Part shown: piece by piece, positions 43,654 through 52,704 of the stretch | Layout of the letters: each line of letters opens with the position of its first letter | Numbering within the stretch: position 1 is the stretch's first letter | Assembly: GCF_010894435.1 (NCBI RefSeq) | Contig: NZ_JAAIXZ010000004.1 | Span: 544,300-608,299, forward strand | Direction of reading: 5' to 3' | DNA length: 64,000 bases | From: Pyxidicoccus trucidator | Lineage (GTDB): Bacteria; Myxococcota; Myxococcia; Myxococcales; Myxococcaceae | Notes under the pieces: generated by a model | What the model was told of the DNA's origin: nothing | What the model saw: the letters and a program-made list of their open reading frames with translations, nothing else | Database searches by the model: none | Program-made: the position numbers and the translations under genes

Positions 43654-44847
43654 CTACTGGGAGTAGCCGAGCGTCAGGCCGAACACGTGCGCCTGGCCGT
43701 TGTACGTGCCGGGGATGCCCGGCGCGCTGCTGACGTTGTCAGCCAGCCTGACGAACTGGTAGGCCGCGTCGGCGCGCAGCGCGCCGAAGGCGTAGCCAAC
43801 GCCGCCCGTGAAGGCGAGGCGGTCCGCGTCCGGCAGGTCCGGCGTCAGCGTGTCGTTGGGGCTCGGGGACGGGTCGATGACGAAGCCCGCGCGCACCGCC
43901 AGGGCCTCCGTCACGCCGTACTCGGCGCCCAGGTGGAAGTTCCACGTCGACTTCCACCGCTTGGGCAGCGGGTTGTTGAGCGCCGGGTTCTCCGGGAACT
44001 CAATCGCCAGCTGCTCGAAGCTGGACCAGTCCACCCAGTTGGCGTCGAACGCCAGCGTCAGCCGCTCCAGCGGGGTGAAGGCGATGCCCGCCGCCACCGA
44101 CGCCGGCAGGGTGACGTCACCCTGGACGGTGGTGTCGAAGGTGCGCGTCTGGAACCCGTCCGGGATGTCCTGGAAGTCCGCGTCGCCCTTGAACGTGAGG
44201 TCCATGGAGCTGCGGAAGTGCACGCCCGCGGTGAGCAGCTTGGGCACCACCACGCCCTGGACGCCGGCGTTGAAGCCCACGCCCCAGGCGCCGCCGCCCA
44301 GGTGGACGTTGCCCTCGCTCGACACGAAGTCCAGGGCGCGCTTCAGCTCCAGCGTGCCACGGCCGATGTCGAGTCCGGCGCCCAGGCGGAGGCGCTCGTG
44401 CACCTGGTACGCCACCGTGGGGTTGATGTTGTAGACGGCCATCGCCGACTCACGGGCGCGGAAGCGGCCCGAGAAGTCGTCCACCCAGCGGCTCTTCGCG
44501 CCGAAGGGCGTGTAGATGCCCAGGCCCACGGCCAGCTTGTCCATGACGCGGTAGGTGGCGAACAGGTGCGGCGGCGGGGACAGCGTCGTCTTCTGGCCCT
44601 CCGTCGCCCCGCCCTCCCGGGTGAACTTCAGGGTGGGAAGGATGCCGGTGTCGCCCAACGTCACGTCCAGCCGCTTCACGCCCAGGATGTTGGCGGCGTT
44701 GGAGTAGATGGCGGACGAGTCCTCCAGCCACCCGGCGGCTGCGTTGCCCATCGCCGTGGAGCGGGCGCTCTGGGTGTTGATCTGGAAGCCCGCGGCCTGC
44801 GTGGTGCCGGCGGCAAGCAGCGCTACCAGAGAGAGTGTCTTCTTCAT
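43654..44847 (-). CDS. fadL: FadL/OmpP1-family outer-membrane long-chain fatty acid transporter
   Basis: This 397-residue beta-barrel has a Sec signal ending TTQAAGF, and FadL signatures right after it: GFQINTQSARSTAMGNAAAG and then ANILG with a P-rich LSPPPHLFATYRV. FadL proteins pass long-chain fatty acids or other hydrophobic compounds across the outer membrane through a lateral opening. It ends in Gln rather than the usual C-terminal Phe. ATG at 44847 is preferred to one 18 bases upstream because it begins MKKTLSLVALLAAG. It is the second gene of an operon with a lipase-like lipoprotein (27-base gap), the arrangement seen for volA-fadL in Vibrio. Confidence 0.9.
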   Translation of the reverse strand: MKKTLSLVALLAAGTTQAAGFQINTQSARSTAMGNAAAGWLEDSSAIYSNAANILGVKRLDVTLGDTGILPTLKFTREGGATEGQKTTLSPPPHLFATYRVMDKLAVGLGIYTPFGAKSRWVDDFSGRFRARESAMAVYNINPTVAYQVHERLRLGAGLDIGRGTLELKRALDFVSSEGNVHLGGGAWGVGFNAGVQGVVVPKLLTAGVHFRSSMDLTFKGDADFQDIPDGFQTRTFDTTVQGDVTLPASVAAGIAFTPLERLTLAFDANWVDWSSFEQLAIEFPENPALNNPLPKRWKSTWNFHLGAEYGVTEALAVRAGFVIDPSPSPNDTLTPDLPDADRLAFTGGVGYAFGALRADAAYQFVRLADNVSSAPGIPGTYNGQAHVFGLTLGYSQ

Positions 44848-44874
44848 GGTTTTATGTCCTCTCACTGAGTCGCG

Positions 44875-47838
44875 TTACGGGAGGGTCGCGGAGCCGGTCT
44901 TCAGGAAGCCAGCGATCTGGCCCTGTGCCGTATCGCGGATGGACTTCAGGAAGGCACCCGTCCCGGTGCTCGGGTCCAGGCGCTGGTCGTTGACGGTGAG
45001 GAAGTTGTGCTTCGCCCCGAACGTCGTCAGCTGCGGGATTTCGGCCATGTACCACTGCACCGTGTTCGTGGCGCCGGGCCGGTTGGCGGCCGTGAGCAGG
45101 TTCGCCGTCACCGCGTTGGGGAGGACCTCGTCGTCCTTGATGTACTGGATGAACGCCGCGCGGCCGGCCGGCTGCGAGGGGGCGTTCAGCAGGAAGTAGC
45201 CGTAGTTGCGCGCGTCCGCCGGGTCCAGGATGGTCCTGGCCAGGGTGATGAACTCGTCGAACTGCGGCGTGCCCTCGGGACGCCCGGCGGTCGCCAGCTG
45301 CCCCTTGAAGGCCGCGGCCTGGCCAGCGAACGCAGGCGACGTCAGCAGCACGTCCACCAGGCTGCTGCCCGCGGTGTTGAGCGCCACGCGGCGCATGCGG
45401 GGGGAGACGGACGCGGACAGGGCACCCTGGAGGCTGCCGAGGCTCTGGCCCACGTAGTCCACCTGGGCCGTGTTGAGGGAGCCGACGCCGTACGCGTTGA
45501 GGCGACCGCGCAGGCCGTCACTGCCCAGCACGCGGGCGAACTGCGCGAAGTCCACCACGTGGTGGCGGAAGTTGTCGCGCGTGGCGAACAGGTTGGCGAC
45601 GTTGATGAAGTTCCACCCGGAGATGCGGGCCGGCATGGGCAGCCCGTCCCCGCCGCTGGCGGCGCGGTTGAAGTCACCGCCCTCGCAGCTGCCCGTGCTC
45701 AGGCAGCGGCCCTGGCCCAGCGCCGCGCAGGTGAGGTCACCGTGCGCGACCTCAGGGTTCGCCGGGGTAGTCGGGCGCGGGTCGCACGCGGCGGCCGTCT
45801 CGGGAGCGATGCAGCGGCCGAAGGTGGCGCTGTTCACGTTCTGGTCGCAGGTGGAGCCGGCGGAGCACCCCTCGTTCGGGGTGTCGATGGGGTTGGCCGG
45901 GTCACTGGACGGGATGGGCGCCGCGGCGCTGATGCCCGCGCAGCTGGAGCGCTCACCGTGGAGCACGGTGTCGATGGCGGCCACCGCGAAGCCGTTGGCG
46001 TTCAGGGTGTTGGCGACGTTCATCACGTTGTCGCGGTTGCCCGTCAGGCCGTGGCCGAAGACCACCACGGGGAAGCCACCCTCGGGCGCCGGGCCCGCCG
46101 GCAGGAACAGCATGAACGGGAGGCGGTCGATGCGCACCGCGGCGCGGCCGAGCGTGCCCCGGTCGTCGGTGAGCACGTAGGGCGAGAGGTAGCCGCCGAT
46201 GAACGCACGGTCCACCGCGCCGGTCTCCAGGCGGAGGTTGGCCATGGTGGTCTTGATGCGCGTCGTCTCGTCCGCCAGGAAGAACGGGTCGGCCGGAACG
46301 CTCGGCCCCACGGGAGGCGTGGGCGCGGCGTTCAGCTGCGTCAGCACCGAGCGGGTGCTCTGCGTGGTGAAGGCCCACGCCAGGTTCACGTCCTTGCGCT
46401 TGACGCCCTGGGTCTCCAGCGCGTCATACAGGCCCTTCATGCCCAGGCGCGCCGGCTCCAGTCTCTCGGCGAGGAAGGTCGGCACCGCGGCCACCGTGCT
46501 CTGCTTGTTGGCGTCCAGCAGCGGGGCGCTGCTGCGCAGCAGGGCCTGGGGCGCGGTGGGCGCCACGGTGCGGCCCTTGAGGTCCTTCATGCCGCGGAGG
46601 AGGACCACGGCGTACGTGGTGCCCTCGTCCAGCGGCGCCTCGGGGACGATCTGCAGCTGCTGCGGCGGGGCCTTCCCACTGCCGCCGGCTGCCTTGCTGG
46701 ACATGCAGTTGAGGCAGACCTTGACCTGGGGCTGCGTCCCCTTGTCCAGGTTGGTCAGCTTGAGGAACAGCACCGTCTGGCCCAGCTTCACCGTGTTGGG
46801 GTCCAGCTCCGAGCCCAGGTCGATGGCGCCCATGGCGGCGCCGTTCTCCGAGATGATGGGCGCGGTGGTGGACCAGCCGTCCAGCGTGTTGAGGCCGGTG
46901 GCGAGGGCCACCTCCTGCCCGTTGGTGGGCGTAGGCTCGGGTACCGGCAGGTTCAGGCGCGCGGGGGTGGTGGCGGTGGCGGGGATGCGCACCAGGTCAT
47001 TGGGGAAGGGGACGATGGGCGACGCGGCGCCCGGGTCGAACGTGGCCTCCGGGTGGTTCATCACCGTGAAGGTCCACAGCAGGAGGACGTTCTCGCGCGG
47101 CACGGAGTACTTCTCGACCGCCAGGTTGATGATGGGCGCGTAGCCGCGGCGCAGCTGCTCCAGGAGGAGCGCGGTGCGCGTCTGGTCCGCGATGCGCAGG
47201 GCGGGGTCCGTCTCGGTGGAGGGGATGATTTCGGTGGCCGCGCGGCAGTCGGGCGCCGTCAGGTCCTCGCAGGTGACGAGCGCGTCCGGCGAGCTGGCGA
47301 AGGCCCACGTGGCCGAGGGGATGACCTTGCCACCCGCCTTCGCCTGGATGCCGCCCTCACCGCCGAGGATGACCACCGCGAAGCGGCCACCCTTGGGCCA
47401 GCCCGTGGGGGCGATGACGTTGATGCGGTCGGTGTCCTCGTTGTACCCGATGACGACGTCACGCGGCACCGGCCGCGACAGCGGCGTGCCCTCGTACAGG
47501 TCGATGATCTTGACCGAGTCCGTGTCCACGCTCAGCGGGTCCAGGTCCTTCACCGTCGTGCTGGCGCTGATGGACGCGGGGAAGCCGTTCAGCGTGTTCA
47601 CGAAGTCGCGCGTGAACTCCTGCTCCGCGGCCGGAGCCGCCGGGTTCACCGGCGCGTTGACCAGTCCCGTGGCGGAGTTGAGCGCCAGGTCGTTGGGCGA
47701 CGGGACGACAGCCGGCGAGCCAGAAGGGTCGAACTCCGCGACAACTACGGGACTGGTGGGCGCTGCGTCCTTGGCGATTTCCGGATCACACGCAGCCGCA
47801 CCCAGGGCAAGAGCCCCCAGGAACAACACCTTTTTCAT
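44875..47838 (-). CDS. VolA-like surface lipase lipoprotein
   Basis: The 987-residue protein has a type II signal peptide (GAAAC, Cys 17). The N-terminal region (AVVPSPNDLALNSATGLVN, PSPNDL-type repeats) matches bacterial virulence-factor lipase N-terminal domains, and the C-terminal alpha/beta hydrolase has VVFGHGLTGNRDN (oxyanion loop) and the nucleophile elbow YVGQSLGSLQG with Ser 799. Vibrio VolA, a surface-exposed lysophospholipase next to fadL, has this layout, so the enzyme probably cuts fatty acids from environmental or prey phospholipids that FadL then imports. Activity and surface exposure here are inferred. ATG at 47838 with GGAGG is preferred to a GTG 9 bases upstream. Confidence 0.82.
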   Translation of the reverse strand: MKKVLFLGALALGAAACDPEIAKDAAPTSPVVVAEFDPSGSPAVVPSPNDLALNSATGLVNAPVNPAAPAAEQEFTRDFVNTLNGFPASISASTTVKDLDPLSVDTDSVKIIDLYEGTPLSRPVPRDVVIGYNEDTDRINVIAPTGWPKGGRFAVVILGGEGGIQAKAGGKVIPSATWAFASSPDALVTCEDLTAPDCRAATEIIPSTETDPALRIADQTRTALLLEQLRRGYAPIINLAVEKYSVPRENVLLLWTFTVMNHPEATFDPGAASPIVPFPNDLVRIPATATTPARLNLPVPEPTPTNGQEVALATGLNTLDGWSTTAPIISENGAAMGAIDLGSELDPNTVKLGQTVLFLKLTNLDKGTQPQVKVCLNCMSSKAAGGSGKAPPQQLQIVPEAPLDEGTTYAVVLLRGMKDLKGRTVAPTAPQALLRSSAPLLDANKQSTVAAVPTFLAERLEPARLGMKGLYDALETQGVKRKDVNLAWAFTTQSTRSVLTQLNAAPTPPVGPSVPADPFFLADETTRIKTTMANLRLETGAVDRAFIGGYLSPYVLTDDRGTLGRAAVRIDRLPFMLFLPAGPAPEGGFPVVVFGHGLTGNRDNVMNVANTLNANGFAVAAIDTVLHGERSSCAGISAAAPIPSSDPANPIDTPNEGCSAGSTCDQNVNSATFGRCIAPETAAACDPRPTTPANPEVAHGDLTCAALGQGRCLSTGSCEGGDFNRAASGGDGLPMPARISGWNFINVANLFATRDNFRHHVVDFAQFARVLGSDGLRGRLNAYGVGSLNTAQVDYVGQSLGSLQGALSASVSPRMRRVALNTAGSSLVDVLLTSPAFAGQAAAFKGQLATAGRPEGTPQFDEFITLARTILDPADARNYGYFLLNAPSQPAGRAAFIQYIKDDEVLPNAVTANLLTAANRPGATNTVQWYMAEIPQLTTFGAKHNFLTVNDQRLDPSTGTGAFLKSIRDTAQGQIAGFLKTGSATLP

Positions 47839-48021
47839 GGGTAACACCCCTCCGCGTCCAAAGTTGGACTGCTGGAAACGATTCCGTGGCGTAGCACGTC
47901 CCTTGGTTGGCCGGAAGACAAGCGGCTTGACGCGTCGTGTTAGTCGTGACTTGCGGGCGAGCGGGACGGACTGGGCGTCTCAGGCGCTGCGCGGCACGCA
48001 TGCGGCGGGTACGTTGCGGGC

Positions 48022-48546
48022 ATGAACCGACTGTTGAGTGTGCTGGTGGTGACCGCGGCCGTGGTGGCTCACGCGGAGGATGCCGGGGGGTTGACGTGGA
48101 CGGCCCCGGCGGAGTGGACGGCGCAGGGGGAGCGGCCGATGCGTGCCGCCACCTACAAGATTCCGGCGGCGAAGGGCGACGCCGAGGCCGGCGAGCTGGC
48201 CGTCTTCTACTTCGGCCAGGGCCAGGGCGGCGCGGTGGACGCCAACGTGAAGCGCTGGGTGGGCCAGTTCCAGATGGCGGACGGCAAGCCGGTGGACAAG
48301 GCGGCGAAGACGAAGGCGGAGAAGCTCAACGGCATGCCCGTCACCACGGTGGACGTGAAGGGCACGTACGCGGGCGGCGGGCCGATGATGGGCCCCTCCG
48401 CGCCGAAGCCGGGCTACCGGCTGCTGGGCGCAATCGTGGAAGGGCCCGAGGGCGCCGTCTTCTTCAAGCTGACCGCGCCCGAGAAGACGGCCGCCGCCGC
48501 GGAGAAGCCCTTCCGCAAGCTGCTGGAGTCGGTGAAGAAGAAGTAG
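48022..48546 (+). CDS. Secreted protein of unknown function
   Basis: A 174-residue protein with a Sec signal (MNRLLSVLVVTAAVVAHAE). The body includes LTWTAPAEWT, a Lys-rich middle (DKAAKTKAEKLNGMPVTTVDVKG) and a C-terminal stretch resembling conserved myxobacterial secreted proteins with a beta-sandwich. No metal or catalytic motif seen. It converges with the OmpA-domain gene; the two stops share a palindrome. Confidence 0.7.
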   Translation: MNRLLSVLVVTAAVVAHAEDAGGLTWTAPAEWTAQGERPMRAATYKIPAAKGDAEAGELAVFYFGQGQGGAVDANVKRWVGQFQMADGKPVDKAAKTKAEKLNGMPVTTVDVKGTYAGGGPMMGPSAPKPGYRLLGAIVEGPEGAVFFKLTAPEKTAAAAEKPFRKLLESVKKK

Positions 48547-48565
48547 GCCGCGCGGGCTACTTCTT
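48538..48565. terminator. Palindrome spanning two convergent stop codons
   Basis: AAGAAGTAG (48538-48546) and CTACTTCTT (48557-48565) are perfect inverted repeats made from the last Lys codons and stops of both genes. A hairpin with a GC-rich loop would form at the end of each transcript and may act as a bidirectional terminator. Confidence 0.5.
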
Positions 48566-49444
48566 CCCCTTCGCGGGCTTCACGGCGCTCTTGGGCGTGG
48601 TGGAGTCCGCGAGCGCGCGCTTCACCACGGCCGTGTTGCGCTGCTTGGGCAGGTCCGGCATCAGCAGCACCTCGATGCGCCGGTTGCGTGCGCGGCCCTG
48701 CGGGGTGGCATTGCCGGCCACCGGGCGCATCTCGCCGTAGCCCGCCGCGACGAGCCGGCGCGCGGGCACGCCGCCCTTGTCCTGGAGGAAGCGCACCACG
48801 TTGACGGCGCGCGCCACCGACAGCTCCCAGTTGGTGGGGAAGGTGCCCTGCAGCTTCTGCGACGGCGGCGAGTCGTCCGTGTGGCCGGACACCTGGATGA
48901 ACTTGTCCTCCACCTTGGCCAGCACGCCGCCCAGCCGCGTCAGCACCTCCTGGCCCCGGGCGCTGATGCTGGCGTCGCCGGAGTCGAAGAGCACCTTGTC
49001 CACCAGGTCCACCTGGATGCGCCCCTCGTTCTGGGACAGGCGGATGGCGCCGTTGGCGATTTCCGCCTTCATCTTGTCCTGAAGGTCGTCGTAGGTGGCC
49101 TTCAGCTTGGCCAGCTCCGCCTCCTGCTCCTGCACCGTCTGGCTGAGCTGCTCCTTCTCGGTGCTGAGCTGCTCCTTCTCGGTGGTCAGTTTCGCGCGCT
49201 CGGCTTCCGCGGCCGTCAGCTTCTCCTCCATCAGCTTCCGCGCGGCCTCGGCGTCGCGGGCGCGGCTCGCGGCCTCGTCGGCGGCCTGACGCGACTGCTC
49301 GGCCAGGGCCTGGGCCTGCTGCGAGCTCCGGTGCGCGAGGAACAGCACGCCGCCCGACAGCAGCACCACCAGCGCCGTCACCAGCCAGGGCACCCAGGCC
49401 CGCCCCTGCTCCTGCCGCCCGTGCTCCCGAGGGGACTCCGTCAT
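48557..49444 (-). CDS. OmpA/MotB-domain protein with N-terminal TM helix and coiled coil
   Basis: The 295-residue protein has a cytoplasmic N-terminus, one membrane helix (about 20-42, WVPWLVTALVVLLSGGVLF), a long coiled coil (about 45-130, repeats of TTEKEQLSTEKEQLSQ) and a C-terminal OmpA/MotB peptidoglycan-binding domain (about 150-260) with VDLVDKVLFDSG, VSGHTDDSPP and LVAAGYGEMRP. This is the layout of peptidoglycan-anchored stators or of MotB-like scaffold proteins rather than an outer-membrane barrel. The tail after 265 is Lys/Ala-rich. It stands alone with no MotA-like partner nearby. Confidence 0.88.
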   Translation of the reverse strand: MTESPREHGRQEQGRAWVPWLVTALVVLLSGGVLFLAHRSSQQAQALAEQSRQAADEAASRARDAEAARKLMEEKLTAAEAERAKLTTEKEQLSTEKEQLSQTVQEQEAELAKLKATYDDLQDKMKAEIANGAIRLSQNEGRIQVDLVDKVLFDSGDASISARGQEVLTRLGGVLAKVEDKFIQVSGHTDDSPPSQKLQGTFPTNWELSVARAVNVVRFLQDKGGVPARRLVAAGYGEMRPVAGNATPQGRARNRRIEVLLMPDLPKQRNTAVVKRALADSTTPKSAVKPAKGKK

Positions 49445-49590
49445 GTCGTGACCTCCAACGCGGCGCCGGGGGGCGCCCACGTCTGGAAAGTTGAGGATGT
49501 ACGCCGGGTCACCGTAGCGACAGCGCCCGGGTGCGCCTCAAGGCGCCCCGGGTGCGTGCAGGTATCTGGAGGTTCAACGTTGCAGCGACG

Positions 49591-51573
49591 TCAGAACGGG
49601 AACCAGGAGGGACGCACGCTGCGTGGGTCGCTCAGCGCATGGGAGAGTTGCGAGCCCAGGTCGCCGAAGGCCTTGTCGTCCAGCCACATGGCTTCAATCT
49701 TCTGCTTCCCGAGCTTCACCTCGTGGCGCTTGCCATTGGCGGCGGTGGCCACCACGGTGTCGCCGCCGTTGTACGTGACGCGGAACTGCTCGCCCCAGAT
49801 CTGCACCGGCTCGTCGAACTTCATGTTCGCGGGCACCTGGGTGGTGAGGTTGGTGCCGCGCGAGCCGGGCACCTTGAGGTCGTCCATCAGCTCGCGCAGG
49901 AAGTCCCGCGTCACCTCGCGCGTCTGCTTGTCGAGCGTGGGGTCCACCTTCGCGTCGTAGCCGAAGCCGAGCATGCTGTTGCCCTGCTTGGGGTTGGTGA
50001 GGTCCCACGTGGGCACGCTGAGCATGAACTGGTTGGCGCCCGGCTGGGTGCGGTCCCTCCAGTCCTGCGCGTTGGTGGCGTTCTGCTTCAGCATCGCCAC
50101 GCCGTTGAAGGCGTTCCACACCACGTCGTCCGTGTCGAGCTGGCCGGTGGGCAGCGGCTTCGCGGTGCCCTGGCCATTCACGGGGTGCGCGTTGCCGCGC
50201 GAGTAGAGCGACGCGCCAATCTGCGGCAGGTCGTTCTTGTTGTAGCCCATGGGCAGGTTGTCGAGCGTGCCGCCGTCCACGAGGTGGAGGTTGCGGCCGG
50301 TGGTGGGGTCCACCACCTGCACGGGCTCGAAGACGCCCGGAATGGCCATGGAGGCGCGCATGGCGAGCGCCACCGGGGTGTCCGGCGTCGTCTCCTGGCT
50401 GAAGACGAAGATGCGGTCCTTCGCGCTCTTGAAGCCGTCCTTGCCCACGGCGCTGTCGTACGCCTTGGCGGCCACCAGCTGCAGCGGCACCTTGAGGTCC
50501 GCGAAGGTGACGGGCCGGTCCGTGATTCCGGTCAGCTCGCGCAGCTTCTGGTCGAAGAGGTCATACGCGGCCTGCCCGTCGAGGAGGCCGCCGTCCTTCA
50601 TGTCCAGGTCCAGGTCGTAGAGCTTGCCCAGGCGCGGGTCCTTCGCCACGTCCTCCAGCTGCTTCGGCGTGCAGCCCGTGGCGGCGAAGGCCGCGGCGAT
50701 GGAGCCCGCCGAGGTGCCCGTCAGGCTCACCGGCACCACGCCCAGCTGCTGCATCTCGCCAATCATCGCGGCGTAGCGCTTGCCCTTGCCGCCGCCGCCC
50801 TCGAGGCTCAGGTGGACGCCGATGGGCTCTCCGCCCTTCACCGGCATGCCGGCGTCCTCGCGGGCCTTGGCCACGGAGGCGGTGTACTGCGCGGCCTTCT
50901 TCGCGTCGCCGCCGGTGAGGAAGTCCAGGGGCGCGGGCGGCTTCGTCACCGGGGTGCCGGTGGGGAAGCGGCTGGCGTGGACCTGGCCGTTGGGGAGCTC
51001 CTTGGCGAGGAACTGCGGATCCAGCCACAGCGAGCCCGGGCGGGGCGCGTTGGCGCGGGTGTAGCCCGTCGTCTTCGTCAGCTCGGCCTCGGCCTTGCCG
51101 AGCGCCGCCTTTACCTCCGCGTGGCGCGGGTGCGAGGGCGGCAGCAGGTCCAGCTCCAGCGCCAGCGAGCGCACCTTGCCCAGCGTGTCGCGGAAGCCCT
51201 GCGTCTGGGCGATGAGCTGCTTGCCCTGCGTGTCGTCGATTTTCGGCGGGAGGACGCGCTCCAGGACCTTGCGCAGGTCGTTGAGGTCTACGTCCAGCAG
51301 CTTGTCGAAGGGAATCTGGAGCGGCTTGCCGGTGAGGGTGATGCCCTCCCACGGCTTGCCCCCGGTGCCGGCCAGCTTCGGCAGGCCCAGGCGGCCCAGG
51401 TCGGGCAGGCGCGCCTCGAAGCCGTCGACGAGCTGATCCGCCTTGCGGGCGACGTTCTGGAGGCCCTGGCCCAGGCGGGCGAGGACGTTGGTCTTCTCCG
51501 CCTTGGGGGCGGGGACCTCGGGAGCGCGACGGGGAGCGACCGGGATGGGAGACGAGGTGTTCTTGACGCTCAT
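49591..51573 (-). CDS. Patatin-like phospholipase
   Basis: This 660-residue protein has a Lys/Pro/Ala-rich N-terminal extension without a signal peptide and a helical region (to about 230), then the patatin core: oxyanion loop SLEGGGGKGKRYA, nucleophile elbow GTSAGS (Ser 288) and catalytic Asp in HLVDGGTLDN (about 435). The patatin dyad hydrolyses phospholipid acyl esters; bacterial members include ExoU-type effectors and lipid turnover enzymes. The C-terminal about 220 residues are not part of the core. Substrate and site of action are unknown. Start chosen at MSVKNTSSP (51573). Confidence 0.88.
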   Translation of the reverse strand: MSVKNTSSPIPVAPRRAPEVPAPKAEKTNVLARLGQGLQNVARKADQLVDGFEARLPDLGRLGLPKLAGTGGKPWEGITLTGKPLQIPFDKLLDVDLNDLRKVLERVLPPKIDDTQGKQLIAQTQGFRDTLGKVRSLALELDLLPPSHPRHAEVKAALGKAEAELTKTTGYTRANAPRPGSLWLDPQFLAKELPNGQVHASRFPTGTPVTKPPAPLDFLTGGDAKKAAQYTASVAKAREDAGMPVKGGEPIGVHLSLEGGGGKGKRYAAMIGEMQQLGVVPVSLTGTSAGSIAAAFAATGCTPKQLEDVAKDPRLGKLYDLDLDMKDGGLLDGQAAYDLFDQKLRELTGITDRPVTFADLKVPLQLVAAKAYDSAVGKDGFKSAKDRIFVFSQETTPDTPVALAMRASMAIPGVFEPVQVVDPTTGRNLHLVDGGTLDNLPMGYNKNDLPQIGASLYSRGNAHPVNGQGTAKPLPTGQLDTDDVVWNAFNGVAMLKQNATNAQDWRDRTQPGANQFMLSVPTWDLTNPKQGNSMLGFGYDAKVDPTLDKQTREVTRDFLRELMDDLKVPGSRGTNLTTQVPANMKFDEPVQIWGEQFRVTYNGGDTVVATAANGKRHEVKLGKQKIEAMWLDDKAFGDLGSQLSHALSDPRSVRPSWFPF

Positions 51574-51746
51574 GGGCGGGGGGCTCCGCGGATCAACCGG
51601 GGGGAAAGTCGATTGTAGCGGGATTATCGCGCGCACCATGTCGCAGGTTGTGTGTCCTGCTGTCGCGGCGCGCGCTTGGGCCGGCAAGCCCCTTGCTAGG
51701 GATGATCCACGGAGGCGCCCGGCGCCTTCGTTTCAGGAGGCAAGCC

Positions 51747-52061
51747 GTGACGACGTGCCGCAGTCCCCAGCTCCAGTCCTTCGTAGCCCGCGCGGTGACG
51801 CTGTTCCCCGAGGACACCGTCCTCGCCGCACTCCAGGTGATGCACCGCCATGGAGTGCACGTGCTCCCAGTGGTGGATGGCCAGGATGGGGAGCTGCTGG
51901 GAGAGGTGACGGAGGGCGAATTGCAGCGCCTGTTCGCGTGCGCCCCCCTGGCCCGGCTGGCTGAAATTCTGACCGCGAAGGCCCTGACGGGCACGGAAGA
52001 AACGACGGGAGTTCCGTACGAGGCGCTCATCCCCGAGTCCGCGCGGCCCTGGCTTCACTGA
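51747..52061 (+). CDS. Small CBS-domain protein
   Basis: A 104-residue stand-alone CBS-pair protein: first motif VTLFPEDTVLAALQVMHRHGVHVLPVVDG, second part GEVTEGELQRLF and ALTGTEETTGV. CBS pairs bind adenosine nucleotides and sense energy state. GTG at 51747 with AGGAGG seven bases upstream is preferred. The last codons and stop (SARPWLH-stop) lie inside the left copy of the 33-bp repeat that brackets the following island. Confidence 0.85.
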   Translation: MTTCRSPQLQSFVARAVTLFPEDTVLAALQVMHRHGVHVLPVVDGQDGELLGEVTEGELQRLFACAPLARLAEILTAKALTGTEETTGVPYEALIPESARPWLH

Positions 52062-52070
52062 ACCTGGGTG
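52038..52070. repeat. Left copy of 33-bp direct repeat (end of CBS gene)
   Basis: TCCGCGCGGCCCTGG, then CTTCACTGAACCTGGGTG. It covers the last seven CBS codons and stop. The same sequence with four changes (29/33) recurs at 59358-59390. Confidence 0.7.
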
Positions 52071-52182
52071 CAGCGCCGCGAGCAGGAAGCGGCGTGCGCG
52101 TCGGGCAACGGTATGGTGCACGAGGGCCGCCCCGTGGGGACAGTCAGTGGTTGGCTCCGTGGCGTGCACGGGGGGCTCGCGC

Positions 52183-52650
52183 ATGGGACAGCCCGTCGAC
52201 GGGACGTAACACTGTGGCTGGTACGCGCCGGATAAGGAAAAGCGCTTCGAGCGTCCGCCCAGTGGATCCGCGCATGGGGACGACGTGTGGAGCTTCGAGG
52301 GCTACCCGGGCTCGGATTCGGAGCCCTTCTTCGAGTTGAAGCTGCTGCGCGAGTTCTACGTAAAGGCCCGCACGGACTACACGGGGCGCGTAACGGTGCC
52401 GGTGCTGTGGGACAGGCAGTTGGAGACCATCGTCAACAACGAGTCGCGCGAGCTGCTGCCCATGCTGGACACGGAGTTCGACGCGTACGGCGACGCGTCC
52501 ATGCAGCTCACGCCCCCGCACCTACGCCCGCAGGTGGACGCGACGCTGGACGCCATCTACCCGTCCATCAACAACGGCGTGTATCGCGCGGGCTTCGCGA
52601 GCAGCCAGCCGTCGTACGCGGTCGGGATGGTATCCGCTTGGGCTCGCCGC
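52183..52650 (+). pseudogene. Decayed glutathionyl-hydroquinone reductase (Xi-class GST) gene
   Basis: Reading from ATG 52183: MGQPVDGT, an in-frame TAA (52207), then HCGWYAPDKEKRFERP, which matches the N-terminus of Xi-class GSTs. An internal deletion after PPSG removes about 70 residues including the catalytic CPW motif; the frame resumes at WSFEGYPG, then REFYVKARTDYTGRVTVPVLWD, TIVNNES, and INNGVYRAGFASSQPSYA before homology stops. Thus there is a premature stop, a loss of the active site and 3' truncation. The remaining 52651-52704 contains nothing recognisable. Confidence 0.85.
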
Positions 52651-52704
52651 TGGTTGACATCATCGGGGCGAGGACCGTGCTGGGGAGGACCTGCGGTGAC
52701 GACC

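Noticed and set aside
45007..47844. A 945-codon plus-strand frame opposite the VolA-like lipase.
   Set aside because: It is a GC-rich antisense artefact; the minus-strand protein has a lipobox and lipase motifs.
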